A stretch of 64,000 bases of DNA, taken from the NCBI RefSeq assembly GCF_020184175.1, contig NC_065530.1, forward strand, positions 43,501,260 to 43,565,259, written 5' to 3'. The stretch comes from Aphis gossypii. Taxonomy: Eukaryota; Arthropoda; Insecta; Hemiptera; Aphididae. The translations under genes were made by a program, and so were the position numbers. Of the stretch, positions 38,754 through 51,710 are shown one piece after another (the stretch's first letter is position 1; each line of letters begins with the position of its first letter). The notes beneath the pieces are model-generated. The model was given only the letters and a program-made list of their open reading frames with translations, had not been told where the DNA came from and made no database searches.

Positions 38754-41700
38754 ATGTCCGGCGGAAATACTCAGAGATTTCGTCCACCGTGGGTGAAAGA
38801 TGGACCCAACTCTGTACCGAAGGCTACTGTGCCGTGGAGGACCAAAGATAAGACTGCCGCTTCCACTGTCACCAATGACCAATCACCGAACGCAGTATAT
38901 AATTTTAAATTTAAATGCATATTTTTGCGATGCGTTTCGTTTGATTGCTGCACTTAAAAAAAATCGTGTCCGCTGCACTATCGTACATTGTGAACCGCTG
39001 TCAAACGATTTGCTCAGCCACAAATTTATTATTGTTTATTATTTTTAATAAATATTATTTTTTGTTACGTCTCATGTCGACAGGCCGCCTCCGACGAAGC
39101 GCAACATTTTAAATTAAGAAAAGTCGAACCGTCAGAAGGCAGAAAAGTTACCGAAATAAAAATCGTGCCTAAAGTAAGAAAACAATTTATTATAACATAG
39201 GTACCTATATATTAGGTATTATATAGTACAGTTTTGTACTTGCACTTACTCAAGTAGGTTGGTAATTGTCGAGTAATTATAGATGACTAATTTTAAATGG
39301 TTTTCGATTTTGATAAATTTTCGTCATTGGCACTGAATATAATATATTAATTATAGTGCGTTTTGGATAGACGATCTGATGCGTTAGGTACCATTCATAA
39401 TATATGCATTAAAAATGCACTTAAAAAACAAAGTCATGAGAACGTTATTTATATTTAACTAAACGAGCATACTGCCCACGTGAAAAACACAGGTTATTAT
39501 AGTTTTAAACACATAAAATTTATTCAATTAGAAATCGTATTAACTATATAGATATATACAGCTTATTCATACGAATGAAGAAGTGAAGAAATCAATTGAC
39601 AATACAAATATAAAATACAGAGTTCAAATAGACATCGATAGAAATAGTTAAAATATTTAAAACAAAACATTAATGTATAAATGAATATTTTAGTACTAAA
39701 TTTAGTTTTTAAAACGTAAAATGAGTTCATAGGTAAACTGTATAAATAATTTTTTTCTAAAATGAACTTTAGTTGGCGAAGTTACTAAAACAAAAATCAA
39801 TTAAAATTGGAACGGAAAGCCATTCGTAGGTAACCTATTGCTGGTAGAGTAGAGCTGTCAGATATAGTATCATAAATTCATAATAAAAATAAAAAAAATA
39901 TTTTACAACAAAACCGCAGCACTGTTAATAAAATTTATAATTCCTATCATGGTATTAGCATTAACTAAAAACTTATAAATTTTACAATTGTAAATCAAAA
40001 TATTATTTATCACAACAATTGAAAAGGATAATATTTTGACACAGGTGGAGCTAAGCTTCCCTAAGTTTTTGATTACCCTCCCCCCCCCAAATGTATACGG
40101 TATACCGTATATTGTATCATTGCTCATAAGTAGTATATTTAAAGGGTATAACAACACTATTTTTTTTATTTTAAGTTTAATGATTTGATATTGTAGTCAA
40201 AGTAATGAAAAATCAAGAATTAGAAAAAATAATTATTCAACTAGATAATGAGATATAATAGCCACGTGACGTCATAGAGTCGATGAGTGAATAACTGCCT
40301 GGTTAGTTGTGTGGAAAAGTATCTTGATTTATTTTTTTGTTATAAAAGATTATTTCTAAGTAAATAGGAAGTTATTAATAATTATTTTCTTTAAGTAATA
40401 TAAGGCTTAAGCCCCCCTCCTCAACTAAATTTATCAAGCTCCGCCTATGTATTTTGACTCTTGAGACGTTTGAAATATCGATTGTATACGAGTATATTAT
40501 ATTATTTGACTAAAAGCAAAAATTAATTATGATTTTAAATGGATATTTAATCGTTTATATTTTTATTAACAATATATTTTAGATGAATCGATATGCATAG
40601 CCTTAAAAATATTATTTTCTATATATTTTGTAGTAGATAATTTTATTATAATTTCATTATAAGATTATTTGAAAAATCAAAAAAAATCTGATAAATTGAA
40701 TATTATTATCACCGTACTTCATGAAATGTCATTACAAACGTCATTGTTATAATAAAATGCTTACGAGGAACATGAGAACATAACTATGGCCATTATTGAG
40801 TGCAAATTATATTATAAATTATGACTGCAAAGGTGTCTAACCATCATACCTATTCTTGTTTGCGTTTTATAATCAGTCTGATACATTAATAGAAATAAAA
40901 ATTTTCATCTTAATTTTTAGAAATGTGTCGAATTTTAAGTTTGTTAGCTGATATGAGGATTATTCATAGCTCTAACCTCCAAGTGATTTAGTATTTACAC
41001 TTATAGCTGTCGTAAGTTGTGGGGGGGAGGCACCAAGGTGACAAGACGTACATTCTCATCAGATATATTTTTTTGAGATACCTATTTATCATAATAATCA
41101 CGGTAGATAATAAGTATAATATAGGCTGTGATGAGTACAATTATTAGTTTTTATTTGATTTTTAACTATTGACTATTACGATTAGGATTAAAGCGACCAA
41201 TATAATATATTGCATCAAATTTATAAATGGTGTGATATTGATAGGGATCAGATAGGTTAGTCAAAGACTGTGGACACATATTTTTTAAAATGTTTTAGTT
41301 ATAGGATATATGCAAATTTTCTCTAATATGCGTCTATGAGCGAATAACAAAAATTAATCGTAATAATATAATTATAGATATTAATTTAATTAACAAGTAC
41401 GGACTTCTGTTTTCATACATTCAGATCGATCACCAAGGACCGTTACAGGTCAACAGTAGAGTCGTTCCGATAGCCGTTGCACAAGTTCCGGAAAAGGTGA
41501 AAAAACCGATATCCGCGACTGCTACGATGGCATCGCCATCATCAAAACCACCGCCGACCAAAGTGGTCCAGGTTCCTGCTACTTCCGTATCGGCTCCAGC
41601 ACCTCCTCCACCGCCTCCAAAGCCGCCTTCGGCACCGGTACCACCACCACCGCCACCAGCACCGGCAATGCCGTCCCGGGCACCAGGGCCACCACCGCCT

Positions 41701-44700
41701 CCGCCTCCGCCTCCACCGGCGAGTTCTAATGGCGGTTTACCGCCCATATGTAAGAAATATTCACTTTCACTATTATGCCAATGTTTAACGTTAGGATTTT
41801 TAATCTGTATGTAGAAGTGTAGTACAAATGTATACGGCTAGATAATTGGTACTATTAAAATAGAAACAAATATGTTGACTATAGATTTAAAGTATGTATA
41901 GTTCTACAGATAGGCTATTTTAGAATTTATAATAGTAATATCATAACGCTAAAAATTAGAAACTTAATAATACAAAAGAGGTAAATTATACTCAGTAGAG
42001 AGGAATACAAGGCGTGTGAGTTATCTACTAGCGATCGTCTCACGCATATTCGTTTTATTATCACTATATATAAGTATAAAAGACGAATAGATTGATAATA
42101 CATTTTTTTTTAATATACCTCAAAGATGAATTGGGTAAGGGAATAAAAAGTTCTTATACAATAGAATGTTACAGGTAAAAATTACATTGGTTAATTGCTC
42201 CTACAAATTTTAAGTGACATAATCATGCACAAATACAAAAATATGATTTATGAATTCTTATACGGTTAAAAAGACTGTCTACTAAATAACCACAAAATTC
42301 TGTTGTTGAATATTCTATACCGCTTGAATCAGAATACGATAATGTGGATTAGGATTTAGATGAAGTAATCACGCACGCTCGCATTTCAATCACTATAGGT
42401 GTGATAACTATAGATTATAATGATATAGCTTCGATAAAGCAAACGTAATTTTTTTTAAATACATACAAAATATTTACAAAAATTACATTAAATATTTTTA
42501 TGACGATAAGATAATTGATAAAATATAGAAAACTTTATTTTAATTTGATAAAAATGTCAGCTATACATTGGGTAATTACTATAATTTCTCTTAGAATCTA
42601 AGAGTTAGATAAAGTTACGTTAGTAAAACTGTTAGAAACATTTTTGTATCTGTACATGTTACATGTACGTTTGTCGTACATAGTAATTAATAATCATAAA
42701 TGAAGTCAAGATTATTAAAAATGTATTTTTCTTATTCAGTAAAAAGGGTAAAACACTGTTAATTTTAATTGATTTTAGATTTTTAAAAACTCATAAAAAT
42801 GAAAATACATTAATAAGGAGTGTTATAAATAAGTATGTAGTGTAAAAGTATACGTCATATATTATACAATGGGTCAATTTTTAAGGATGCATTGTTTTTC
42901 CAACATACCAAAATCGAGAAAAGAATATTTAACAAATATGTAATTAAGTTTAATAAAAGTTTTATAAAAGTAATAAGTTTTATAATATATAAATATTGCA
43001 TACAATTTATGGTTTAACATTTTTAAAAAGGAGTATATTAGTATACATCCTGTTATTTTTTGTTTATTACTAAGTAAAGAAAAACAGATTGGTACATATT
43101 ATATCAATAAAAAAAATGATACACTTAGTTGGAGATATATCAAAAAGAATTATCTTAGATTTTGAAATAGCAATGCATCAAACAGCTTTTGAAATTTTTC
43201 TGAAGAGGGATTTGGTTGTCATTTATATTTGAGCCACAATTATATTTAAGAAATTACGATGTAGTAAAATGGTTACTATAAATTTTTCAATCTAGGGAAA
43301 GCAGAAGAATGCTTTACAAACTATTTTGTGGTAAACAAAATTGAATATTCAGCAATAATAGAATTTTGTGATTAATTTAGTAGACAATTATGGGTCTATA
43401 ATATATATAATACATACATTTTTTCATTAAACACGTTAGTGCAGTTATTTTGTGACAGAATACATATGATAAACGTAGGTAGGTATGTAAAAGTTTTAAT
43501 TGGATTTGATTCATATTAACTTTGTCAACATTCACAAATTTTTAAAATTATTGAAATTCTTAAACTTTATTGAATTAGTACGTATCAAAGAAAGAACTTC
43601 TGTAAATGCCAAATAAACATAAATAAAACTTTATAAAAATACACCTCTAAAAAGACAATTTTGGATTATCCAGCAAACAAAGTTAATCAATGTTAATCAA
43701 TATACGATTATATTAAATATTTAGGTTTCTGAAGTAAATAACAAAAAAGTGTAAAATTATATTTTTAAAACGTTTGTATCAATTTTACAATATATATTTT
43801 AAAACAAAATTGAATATGTTTTATTTTTATAATTATTTAATGATTTAACATTTATGAGTATAATACATTTTTAAATTATTAAAAATAAATATGAATTTTT
43901 ATTTTTTTAAGACAATTATAAGAGTTTGAGTTATTAACACCCTAATATATATTATATAGAAACTTACATAGGTATTACGGTATCCTTTTCCGCTGTGTAG
44001 GAATTAAAGTACACGATATTTTGTTTTGTAGGAACTTAGTACTTATGTACTTACATATTGTATTATTTTTTTTAAAGTAAAAGAATTAACATATTATGTT
44101 GGTAGTTTTTACCTGACAGGTCAAATGTAGGAACTTGCATTGATTACATAATATATTTGTGAAAAGTGGGTTGGTGGGTTAGTATAAATTATAAAAACAA
44201 AGTATAAATATAAAATGTGATTTTGTCAATATAATTATTAATTATACTCATAGTGTTGTAAGTATAGTAATCTAGAATATATTTACCTATTTAAAATTGT
44301 ATTATTTTGGTTTTTAACCTAATATTATTGATAATTATTTTTATTGATACTATCTATTATTATTGATTAAGTTAATACCTAAATTTCTTATTTTTGATTT
44401 GCATTGCTTAGTTCACACTAGGTTTCTATAAGTACCTAGCAGTGGCGTACGCAGAATTCGTTTATAGGGGGGGGGTTACCATTTATGTAAATGTATATGT
44501 ATAAAATGTTATTAATGTAATATTCCAAAAAATAATTATACCTACACGCTTCACTTTGGGGGAAGAGGGATAAAACCCCTATTCCTTCACGGTCGGTACG
44601 TCACTGGTACCTAGTATGTTTGCCTTTAATGTAAATAATATACACTATAAACTATAGAAAAATATAAAATAAATTTAAATCAAAATGGTTAAGACAGCAT

Positions 44701-47700
44701 AATTACAATATAAACATCATATTATTATACATTTTGAACAATTTTTAAATTAGCTGTCGCTTCAAAATACAGAATGTTAATTTTTTTCACTCCTTAGTCC
44801 TTATTATGAGATTATCCTTATGCATATTTAAAATGCATTTACAATTTACTTCTTAAATATTTTGATTATTTACTGGGTGTGAAAAAATAAATATGTACTT
44901 TAATTTTTATATAAAATAAAAATTTTGAAATTTCTTAGCAGTTTTAGAATTGTGAATGATATGACTATTCTATTGAAATAAGATCTAGGTCATTCATATA
45001 AAGGTTCCATAAAAAAAAAAGTCTCTAAATAATAGTTGGCTTTTATCCAAACAAGTCATAAAAGTTTAAATTATATGAATTAGTACGAAAGGAAGTATTT
45101 TTTAAAACTATATTATTAACTAAGTTCGCAAACGAAATATTTATTTATAGTATCTTTATATGTATACATATATATATATATATATATCAGAGTCATTAGT
45201 TTGAACTAAAATACAGAATATATTATAAAAACTTATAGTATTGAAATTAAAACTTAAAGGCTATTAGTTATTATAAAAATTAAAATTAACTTGTATGAGA
45301 GAATTGAACGAACTTTATTTTATAAGCTAGTAAAAATCATTTAGTAATAAATTAATATTTTTTTTCTTAAAAATTATCATTAGCTGTATACACCATGATC
45401 ATATCATGAAAACAATATTTTCAAAAGCAAAATGGCAAAACATATCATAATATAAGTGATGTTTAAACTGAAGGTCAAAAATGTTAACATAGGTGCCTAT
45501 ATACTTGTAGGTACCTGTAAACGCGAGCGTATAACGTAATGTCGAACGATGACTATAATGTAACGTAAATATAGTGTTGGAAATGTTCCAATCAAAAAGT
45601 TTAATTAGAATTCAGTTAGTATATAAATCCGATAAGAACGATTAACTAATAAACCGTTGTTTGCTACTTATATATTATTATTATATTGTCACTTCGATTT
45701 CGAAGTGCGCGAGAGTGCATTTGATTTGATGACAGCTATTGTTGTGAGCGTGCCATATAAATATTATAAAAACGTATCTGTAGGTCAGTTTTTGGAATAA
45801 TTGTGCATTAGTGGTTAAATAATTTTATTTGTTAGCTAAAAAACCACCGACGCCGGAAAAAATGAAGAAGTTGGAATCGTTACGGAGTCGACCAAGAAGA
45901 CGTCCAGATTGGTCGGACATGATGAAAGAAGTAGAAAGTGGCAAGAAGTTGAAACATGTCGAATGCAATGATCGTAGTGCTCCGATCATATCAAGTACCA
46001 AGTCCAAGGGCCAGGTAAGCGTTGAAATCAGAGGTGTTATTGTTTTTTTTTTAAATTTACCCTTTTCGATCTGTGTATAGGATGTATAAATAAGTAACAG
46101 TTTTCTCAAATCTCTTTAATTTACTCAATATACTGATATTACGAACTGTTTGGTTTGTTTCGAAAATTGAACTGAAAATCGAAAATATTTGTACTAACAA
46201 AATAAATAATTCGATTTTAATAACGTTTTAATTTTAATATAATATAATACAAACTAAAATATCATCATCATCAATAGTACATTTTATTATTCGGTTTTTT
46301 ATTTAATATCTATACGTGTACCTAATCTATAAGCCACACTTTTACCCATTGTAATTAATTTGATTATTAAATGATACCTATATGTTTACTATGAAATTTG
46401 ATTTGAACCTTTTGAATGCTTTTATAAAATTTGGTCGGATTCGACATACACAATTGAAGTTTCAGTTCAATTCGGTCTCAAAGTACATGCGGTTCGTAAC
46501 ATCACTATTATAAAATATAAATTAATATTGTCGAAATGTAGTATTGACAATATTATGTACAATACAAGTTTGTGATGGTATGTAGTCATGTAGACATGGT
46601 GAATAATGCCATTCGTGCACTAAAATTACATCACGTCTGTTTCAACAGTTTTTGTATGAATCCGAAACGAAAGCAGAAGAAACCGATCACCATCAACTGC
46701 TGAAAGACATTCAGCACGGCGTCAAGCTTCGCAAAGTAAAAACGAATGATAAGAGCAAACCGTACATAGAAGGTAAATTGTACATATAATAATATAATGC
46801 ATGTGTATTGTGTACGACAGTAGAAGGCCGTACAAGAGGTTAATATGTGAAAATTATTATATATTATAGTAGCATAACTTATAGGTCTCATAGGGATGGC
46901 GAAGTATTGAGTTGCAGGAAACTTGTTGAATTTTACATGTCGATATTGAAAAACACAACTGCCCCGATTTTGATTAAAAAATCTGAAATCTAATTATAAA
47001 AATACAGAAATAATTTCTAAAAAAAAAAAATAAAATACAATATCTACTATTGAGTATTGGCCAATTAAAATTTTAGTGAGATAAAAAAGGTAATAATTAT
47101 ATTGGAATTGATTTTTTTTATACATACGTAAACATATAAAAACTAATAAATAATTTATTTTTGCGATACCCAAGATATATGTGTTTATTTTTGAATTTTG
47201 ATATCATAGCTGTAGCAATTAAAGTGACAGATACTTATTAGGTAAATAGTCTTAATATTTTAGGTTGAATAATATATTATAATTTTGATAAAACTGTTCA
47301 AATAAAATTTATTATTTAATTTCAATAATTAATAATTTATTATTTTCAATAAGAATTAAATAGATTTGCAGTAAAACGAATAATATATTACAAATGTAAA
47401 TATATGTTTATTATTTATATATAATGTATTTTATCCATATAACGGTTTCCTTACAAGATAGACATTTTTGTGCAACGGAAAATCATAATAGTCTCGTATA
47501 ACCTATTTAGCTATAATCTTCCTTTTTCGAAAACTCTTTTATAATGAAAAAAATCAGATGGAGAATTTTTCTGTTTGTATATATAAGCATAAAATAACTT
47601 AAACTAAATACTAACTAATAAAAAAGCAAAATAATTTTCAAATAATTAATCCTACTGTTGCTACATTAAACGTATTTTATAAAATGTGTTTAACCATAAG

Positions 47701-50700
47701 TAAAATTTAGAGAGTAGTGACTTATTATACATGTATTTTGTATTAGGTCTCAGGAAGTTTAGGAGACAGGAAACGATTGATGAAAAAATTCAAAAGTCTG
47801 TGTCCATGGCTGACGTCGTGGCTGCTGCTGCAGAGCCTGACGAACTCGATGACATAGATAAAGTTTGCTCATTTAATATTTATTCTAAGGTTCTTGTCAT
47901 TTAATTTATTACACATCACAATGATTATTGTTGTAGGTTCGAGACGATTTACAGTCGGCCAAACAAATGCTTGCTTTGGAATTGCGAAGCAAAGAGGCAT
48001 TAGAACGGGAAAACAAACGACTTTTGGCCAGAGTAGCAAATCTACAAGAAGAACTCAAAGATAAGTCAACCGGTACCTCGGGACCGATGAGATCAGACAC
48101 GGATCAACAGGTGCATAATAATCAATATAATAATTAATTATATGATCCGTTTAACGTAAGAAAATCATCATGCCAAAAACTATTAACGTTAATAAATATA
48201 TTTTTTTTTACATAATTTTGAATCATTTTAAAATAAAAATCTTTAAAAAAAAATATTAATTTTATTATTCTATTTAAAAAAAATGTAATGACAACATTAA
48301 TTTTTTATTCGCCATTCCTAATCAGGATTATTTTAGATATACTTCCAAAGATACTTACATTAATCTACTTATCTAAATTTTAAAAATTTATAAATAATAA
48401 ACTACTTGTCAAAAATTTCAATTTTGTAGATCAAAATATTTCAAATAATATTATGCTTCAGAATATAAAATTCAAAATGTATGTTGTCATTTAAAAAAGT
48501 AAAAAACTTAAAGAATTATGACAATAAAAAATAGTAAAAAATATAATTTTTTCTTAAAAACTGTTGTTTTGTAATGATTCAAAATTATTTTTAAAAAAAA
48601 CCGTAATTATTTTCTAAAATAATGTGTGTTTTTGTTAAATTTATTATTCTGTATATTTCTGCAATATATGTAACAACTCAAAAAAAAACTTTGTTATATA
48701 TTAAAATATATTATGTCTTGTTTTTGTATAGCTCATCAATAAATTAAAAGCAGAGGCAGTAGAAGCCGATCACATCGTCAAAGACATGGAACAGAAGTAT
48801 CATGTGACAGCCGAAGAATTGGACAGCACTAGACGGAAACTCGAAAGTGCCTGGCTCAGAAATCAAAAACTAGAGTTGGAACTGAAAGCCGCGTTGTCCA
48901 GCCGAGTGGTCGCCCAACAGCCTGTCCCCCGACAAATGTCTATGAAGAAATTGTCTGTAATGCCGTCTGTTGAACACCTGTCCGAAGAAGAGGAAGAAGA
49001 CGAGGACGAAGATGACGATGACAGTTCAGATGATGGTTCTAGCGATGCATCGCAAGAGATCGACGAGGCTAGGAGGACGGCCAGAGAGCTGAAACTGTTG
49101 GAAGTGAAACTGAAAGCCGTCCGTGATAAGCAGAATTCCGCACTCAAGGAACGCCGGATGTATAAACAGGAGTTGGCTAAGAAGCAAAAAGAGCTCAAGT
49201 CCGAGAAGAAAAAGTACAAAATATTGCAAAAAGAAGTGGACAAGATGGCAAAACTCATGAGGGATACTGACGACGAGGAAGAAGATGAAGAATTAGAGGA
49301 AGAGGAAGAGGAAGAAGTGAGTGCATTGAAAGTGCTATACTATATACAAATAACTATAATCTGGGGAGACCGCGTATTATGAATAGAGATGGGTCGTCAT
49401 TATTAAATGATAATTACGTGTTAAAATCAATGAAAGATAATTTAATTATAGGTATACGTATACGTAGTTTATGGTAATTTTGAAGTGTTTGTATTTGTAA
49501 AAATTTTAAAGAAGTATATATAATGTATGCACAGTGTCAGACTATGAAAAAAATTCAGTCCGGGAATATTATCTGGTCAGCCGCAAATTTGTTTCGTCCT
49601 AGGTATATAAATATATTTAGTTATATTTTTAGAATTTAAATGCAAGCTTATTTTGAAATTTTAAAGAACATGATGATCTCAATTTAGTAGTTTATTATTA
49701 CTACTAAATAAAATCGTACATATTTTGCTCTTAAAAAATAGGGTATAATGCTAAATATTAAAAGAATCTAAAATGTTTTTTATCTAAGAAATCACTTGTA
49801 TTTTTAACAAAGTTAAATATAAATCTTACTCAATATATATAATATATATATATTTATTTTTGTAGAAAAAAATCCAGAAATTTCTTTAATTATTAATTAT
49901 AATAAATAACAGCTTGCTGTTCATTATGAGCCGTGAAAAACTGGGAAAAGTACAAATATCTTGTTATGCATAGTATGTTACTGCATATGTATAATTTATA
50001 TATTTTTATTATACTAATTTATTCAATACTAAACTTAAAATTATCATATATTACAATATATTAATAGCATTAAAAGGTCAATAGAAAATTATAAGAAATT
50101 CTGCGATAACTGATAATGAAAATTAATATAATAACAATAGTTGAACTACTTAATTATTCCAATTGGTTCAAAAAAATTAATTTGTTTATACAATTATACA
50201 TTATAATTTGCAAGGCCAGGTTACTTTATTCAATTTTAAGCATTTTTCTTTGTTTTTAAATTTATTGTTGACAATAACGTTGACAAATAAAAATGTCAAT
50301 ATAAATATAACACAAGACTTTTGATTTTTATGTTTAAACACAAAACAAAATTTTAAATAATAAAATAATGTAAATAAGAATAAAAACACGCTCTTCTAGT
50401 TATTTAAAATGGTTTATTAAAAATATTATTATTATTGTTTAATAATATATATTTTTTCAAGTATATTAATTTAAATTTTTCAATCATATTTGAATAGGTA
50501 GGTAAAAATGCGGACGCATTCATATTAAAAAAACAAAATGTTTAGGTATCTAATACTTACAATTCGCAGCTTTGCCAAATTATTAAACTTTAATTTCACT
50601 TGTTGATTGTAATAGTCTATATTTTATAAAGTAGTCCACCAGGTATGAGGTACTTGATTTTATGCGACAGGTGATAATTTATTTCAGATTGTGGCTAAAA

Positions 50701-51466
50701 TGTAAAATGTCATATTTTTTAATTTAAAAAAGAAAAACTTTATTCTTATCGCATTAAGTTAATAACTCTTGATTTACTTAACAATGGTAGACAAATACAT
50801 TTCAAAATACTTAAATATGATTGATTATTTAAACTTCACAAAATAGAACTTCTGTAAATGAGTTTTCTTTTAAGTTTTTAATTATAGAAACCAACATGAC
50901 TCGTAATAAGTCTTTATCGTTCAGATAAAAAAAAAGTTATTATTTCACAAGGGTTGAGAGTTTAATTAGGTATTGTTATTATTTTCTATATTATTACGTG
51001 TATAGTATAGTCTTTATGTTATGTTGGAGTAAGTGATGTTATTTAACAACAGTATTTTGAACTAATATATATTTTTTTAGTTTTAACTGGTATCAACTAT
51101 CATTATAGTATTATGAAAATCTTAATTTGTTTCCATGTATTTTGTAACAATTATAATTATGATAAAAAACAATTATGTTTACGGTACGTGATATGTTTTT
51201 AGGAAAGCGAATCGTCTGAAAGCGAAGAAAGCGACGACGAACCGCAGAGCGAGGGTGAAGCCCCCGCGTCGGCCACGCCCGAACAGAAGAAGGACAACCT
51301 ATGCCGCCGGTCCAAGTACTACGAGGGGCGGTTGACGTCGCTGAAAAAAGGAAACTACTTGCTCAAGGCCAACGTGGAACGACTCCAGGATGACGTTAAC
51401 AAACAAAAAGAGATGTCGCTGGTGTTGCAAGAAGACTTGAATTCGGTGTTGGCCGAACTCGGATGA
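38754..51466 (+). CDS. WH2-domain, polyproline and coiled-coil actin-binding protein (9 exons)
   Basis: Exons 38754-38894, 39084-39173, 41425-41749, 45836-46014, 46649-46772, 47747-47862, 47937-48110, 48732-49316 and 51203-51466 join in phase to 665 residues. Residues 1-77 are basic/polar (RFRPPWVKDG). About 130-180 is a polyproline tract, a likely profilin or SH3/EVH1 target. WH2 motif 1 (about 210-237: DWSDMMKEVESGKKLKHV then NDRSAPI) closely resembles the verprolin/WIP WH2 pattern. WH2 motif 2 is at about 259-285 (LLKDIQHGVKLRKVKTNDKS), followed by GLRKFRRQ. The rest is coiled coil (about 326-370 and 383-560), broken by two acidic runs of E/D, and a final helical segment. WH2 motifs bind monomeric actin, so the protein probably organises actin bundles or filaments. 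The architecture suggests an espin/forked-type bundler, but I cannot name the family with confidence. The fourth to ninth exons are GC-richer than the surroundings. The start ATG follows MUS81 by 0.55 kb. Confidence 0.85.
40041..40450. mobile_element. hAT-like nonautonomous element, 410 bp, in intron 2 of the WH2-protein gene
   Basis: Ends: ACAGGTGGAGCTAAGC on the left and, reverse-complemented, ACATAGGCGGAGCTTGAT on the right, alignable with small gaps. The 8-bp ATTTTGAC occurs perfectly on both flanks (40033-40040 and 40451-40458). Runs of C sit close to each end. No transposase frame is present. Confidence 0.85.
44440..44606. mobile_element. hAT-like MITE, 167 bp, in intron 3 of the WH2-protein gene
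   Basis: The left end CAGTGGCGTACGCAG and the reverse complement of the right end CAGTGACGTACCGACC share CAGTG.CGTAC. A perfect 8-bp duplication GTACCTAG flanks it (44432-44439 and 44607-44614). CAGTGGCG is a classic hAT-type start. It has G-runs inside and is too short to code. Confidence 0.88.
45756..45791 (+). promoter_or_regulatory. Candidate internal promoter (TATA + initiator) before exon 4 of the WH2-protein gene
   Basis: TATAAATA at 45756-45763 lies 31 bases before the A of an insect initiator TCAGTT (A at 45787), the standard spacing. A transcript from here would run unspliced into exon 4 and meet AAAAAATG at 45862, in frame with the main protein (Met195). It would give a 471-residue form with both WH2 motifs and coiled coils but no proline-rich part. 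The preceding 300 bp contain more CpG than the rest of the intron. This is inferred from sequence only. Confidence 0.45.
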
Positions 51467-51704
51467 AAAAAAATAACACTGCGTTTACCACTGCGGTCGG
51501 CACGCGCGTATAATAATTATTATTATTGGCATCGATTTTGCGTCGTTAATAGTATTATAATACTAAAACAAATATAATTTAACTATCGCAAAAACGACAC
51601 GTTATCTATTGTCATTATTCTATTATAGCATATAATATTTATGTTAACGTGGGTTTACCCCCATTTTATTATAATATAACATAATTATTATGATATTTTA
51701 ACGA

Positions 51705-51710
51705 AATAAA
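51705..51710 (+). terminator. Poly(A) signal of the WH2-protein gene
   Basis: AATAAA about 240 bases after the stop codon at 51466, the first canonical hexamer downstream. Confidence 0.6.

Noticed and set aside
41430..41747. Minus-strand glycine-rich open frame of 105 codons
   Set aside because: It is the antisense shadow of the polyproline exon of the WH2-protein gene. CCN codons read as glycine-rich in reverse.
48863..49258. Minus-strand serine-rich open frame of 131 codons
   Set aside because: Antisense of the acidic coiled-coil exon. The plus strand has the splice borders and the protein-like sequence.
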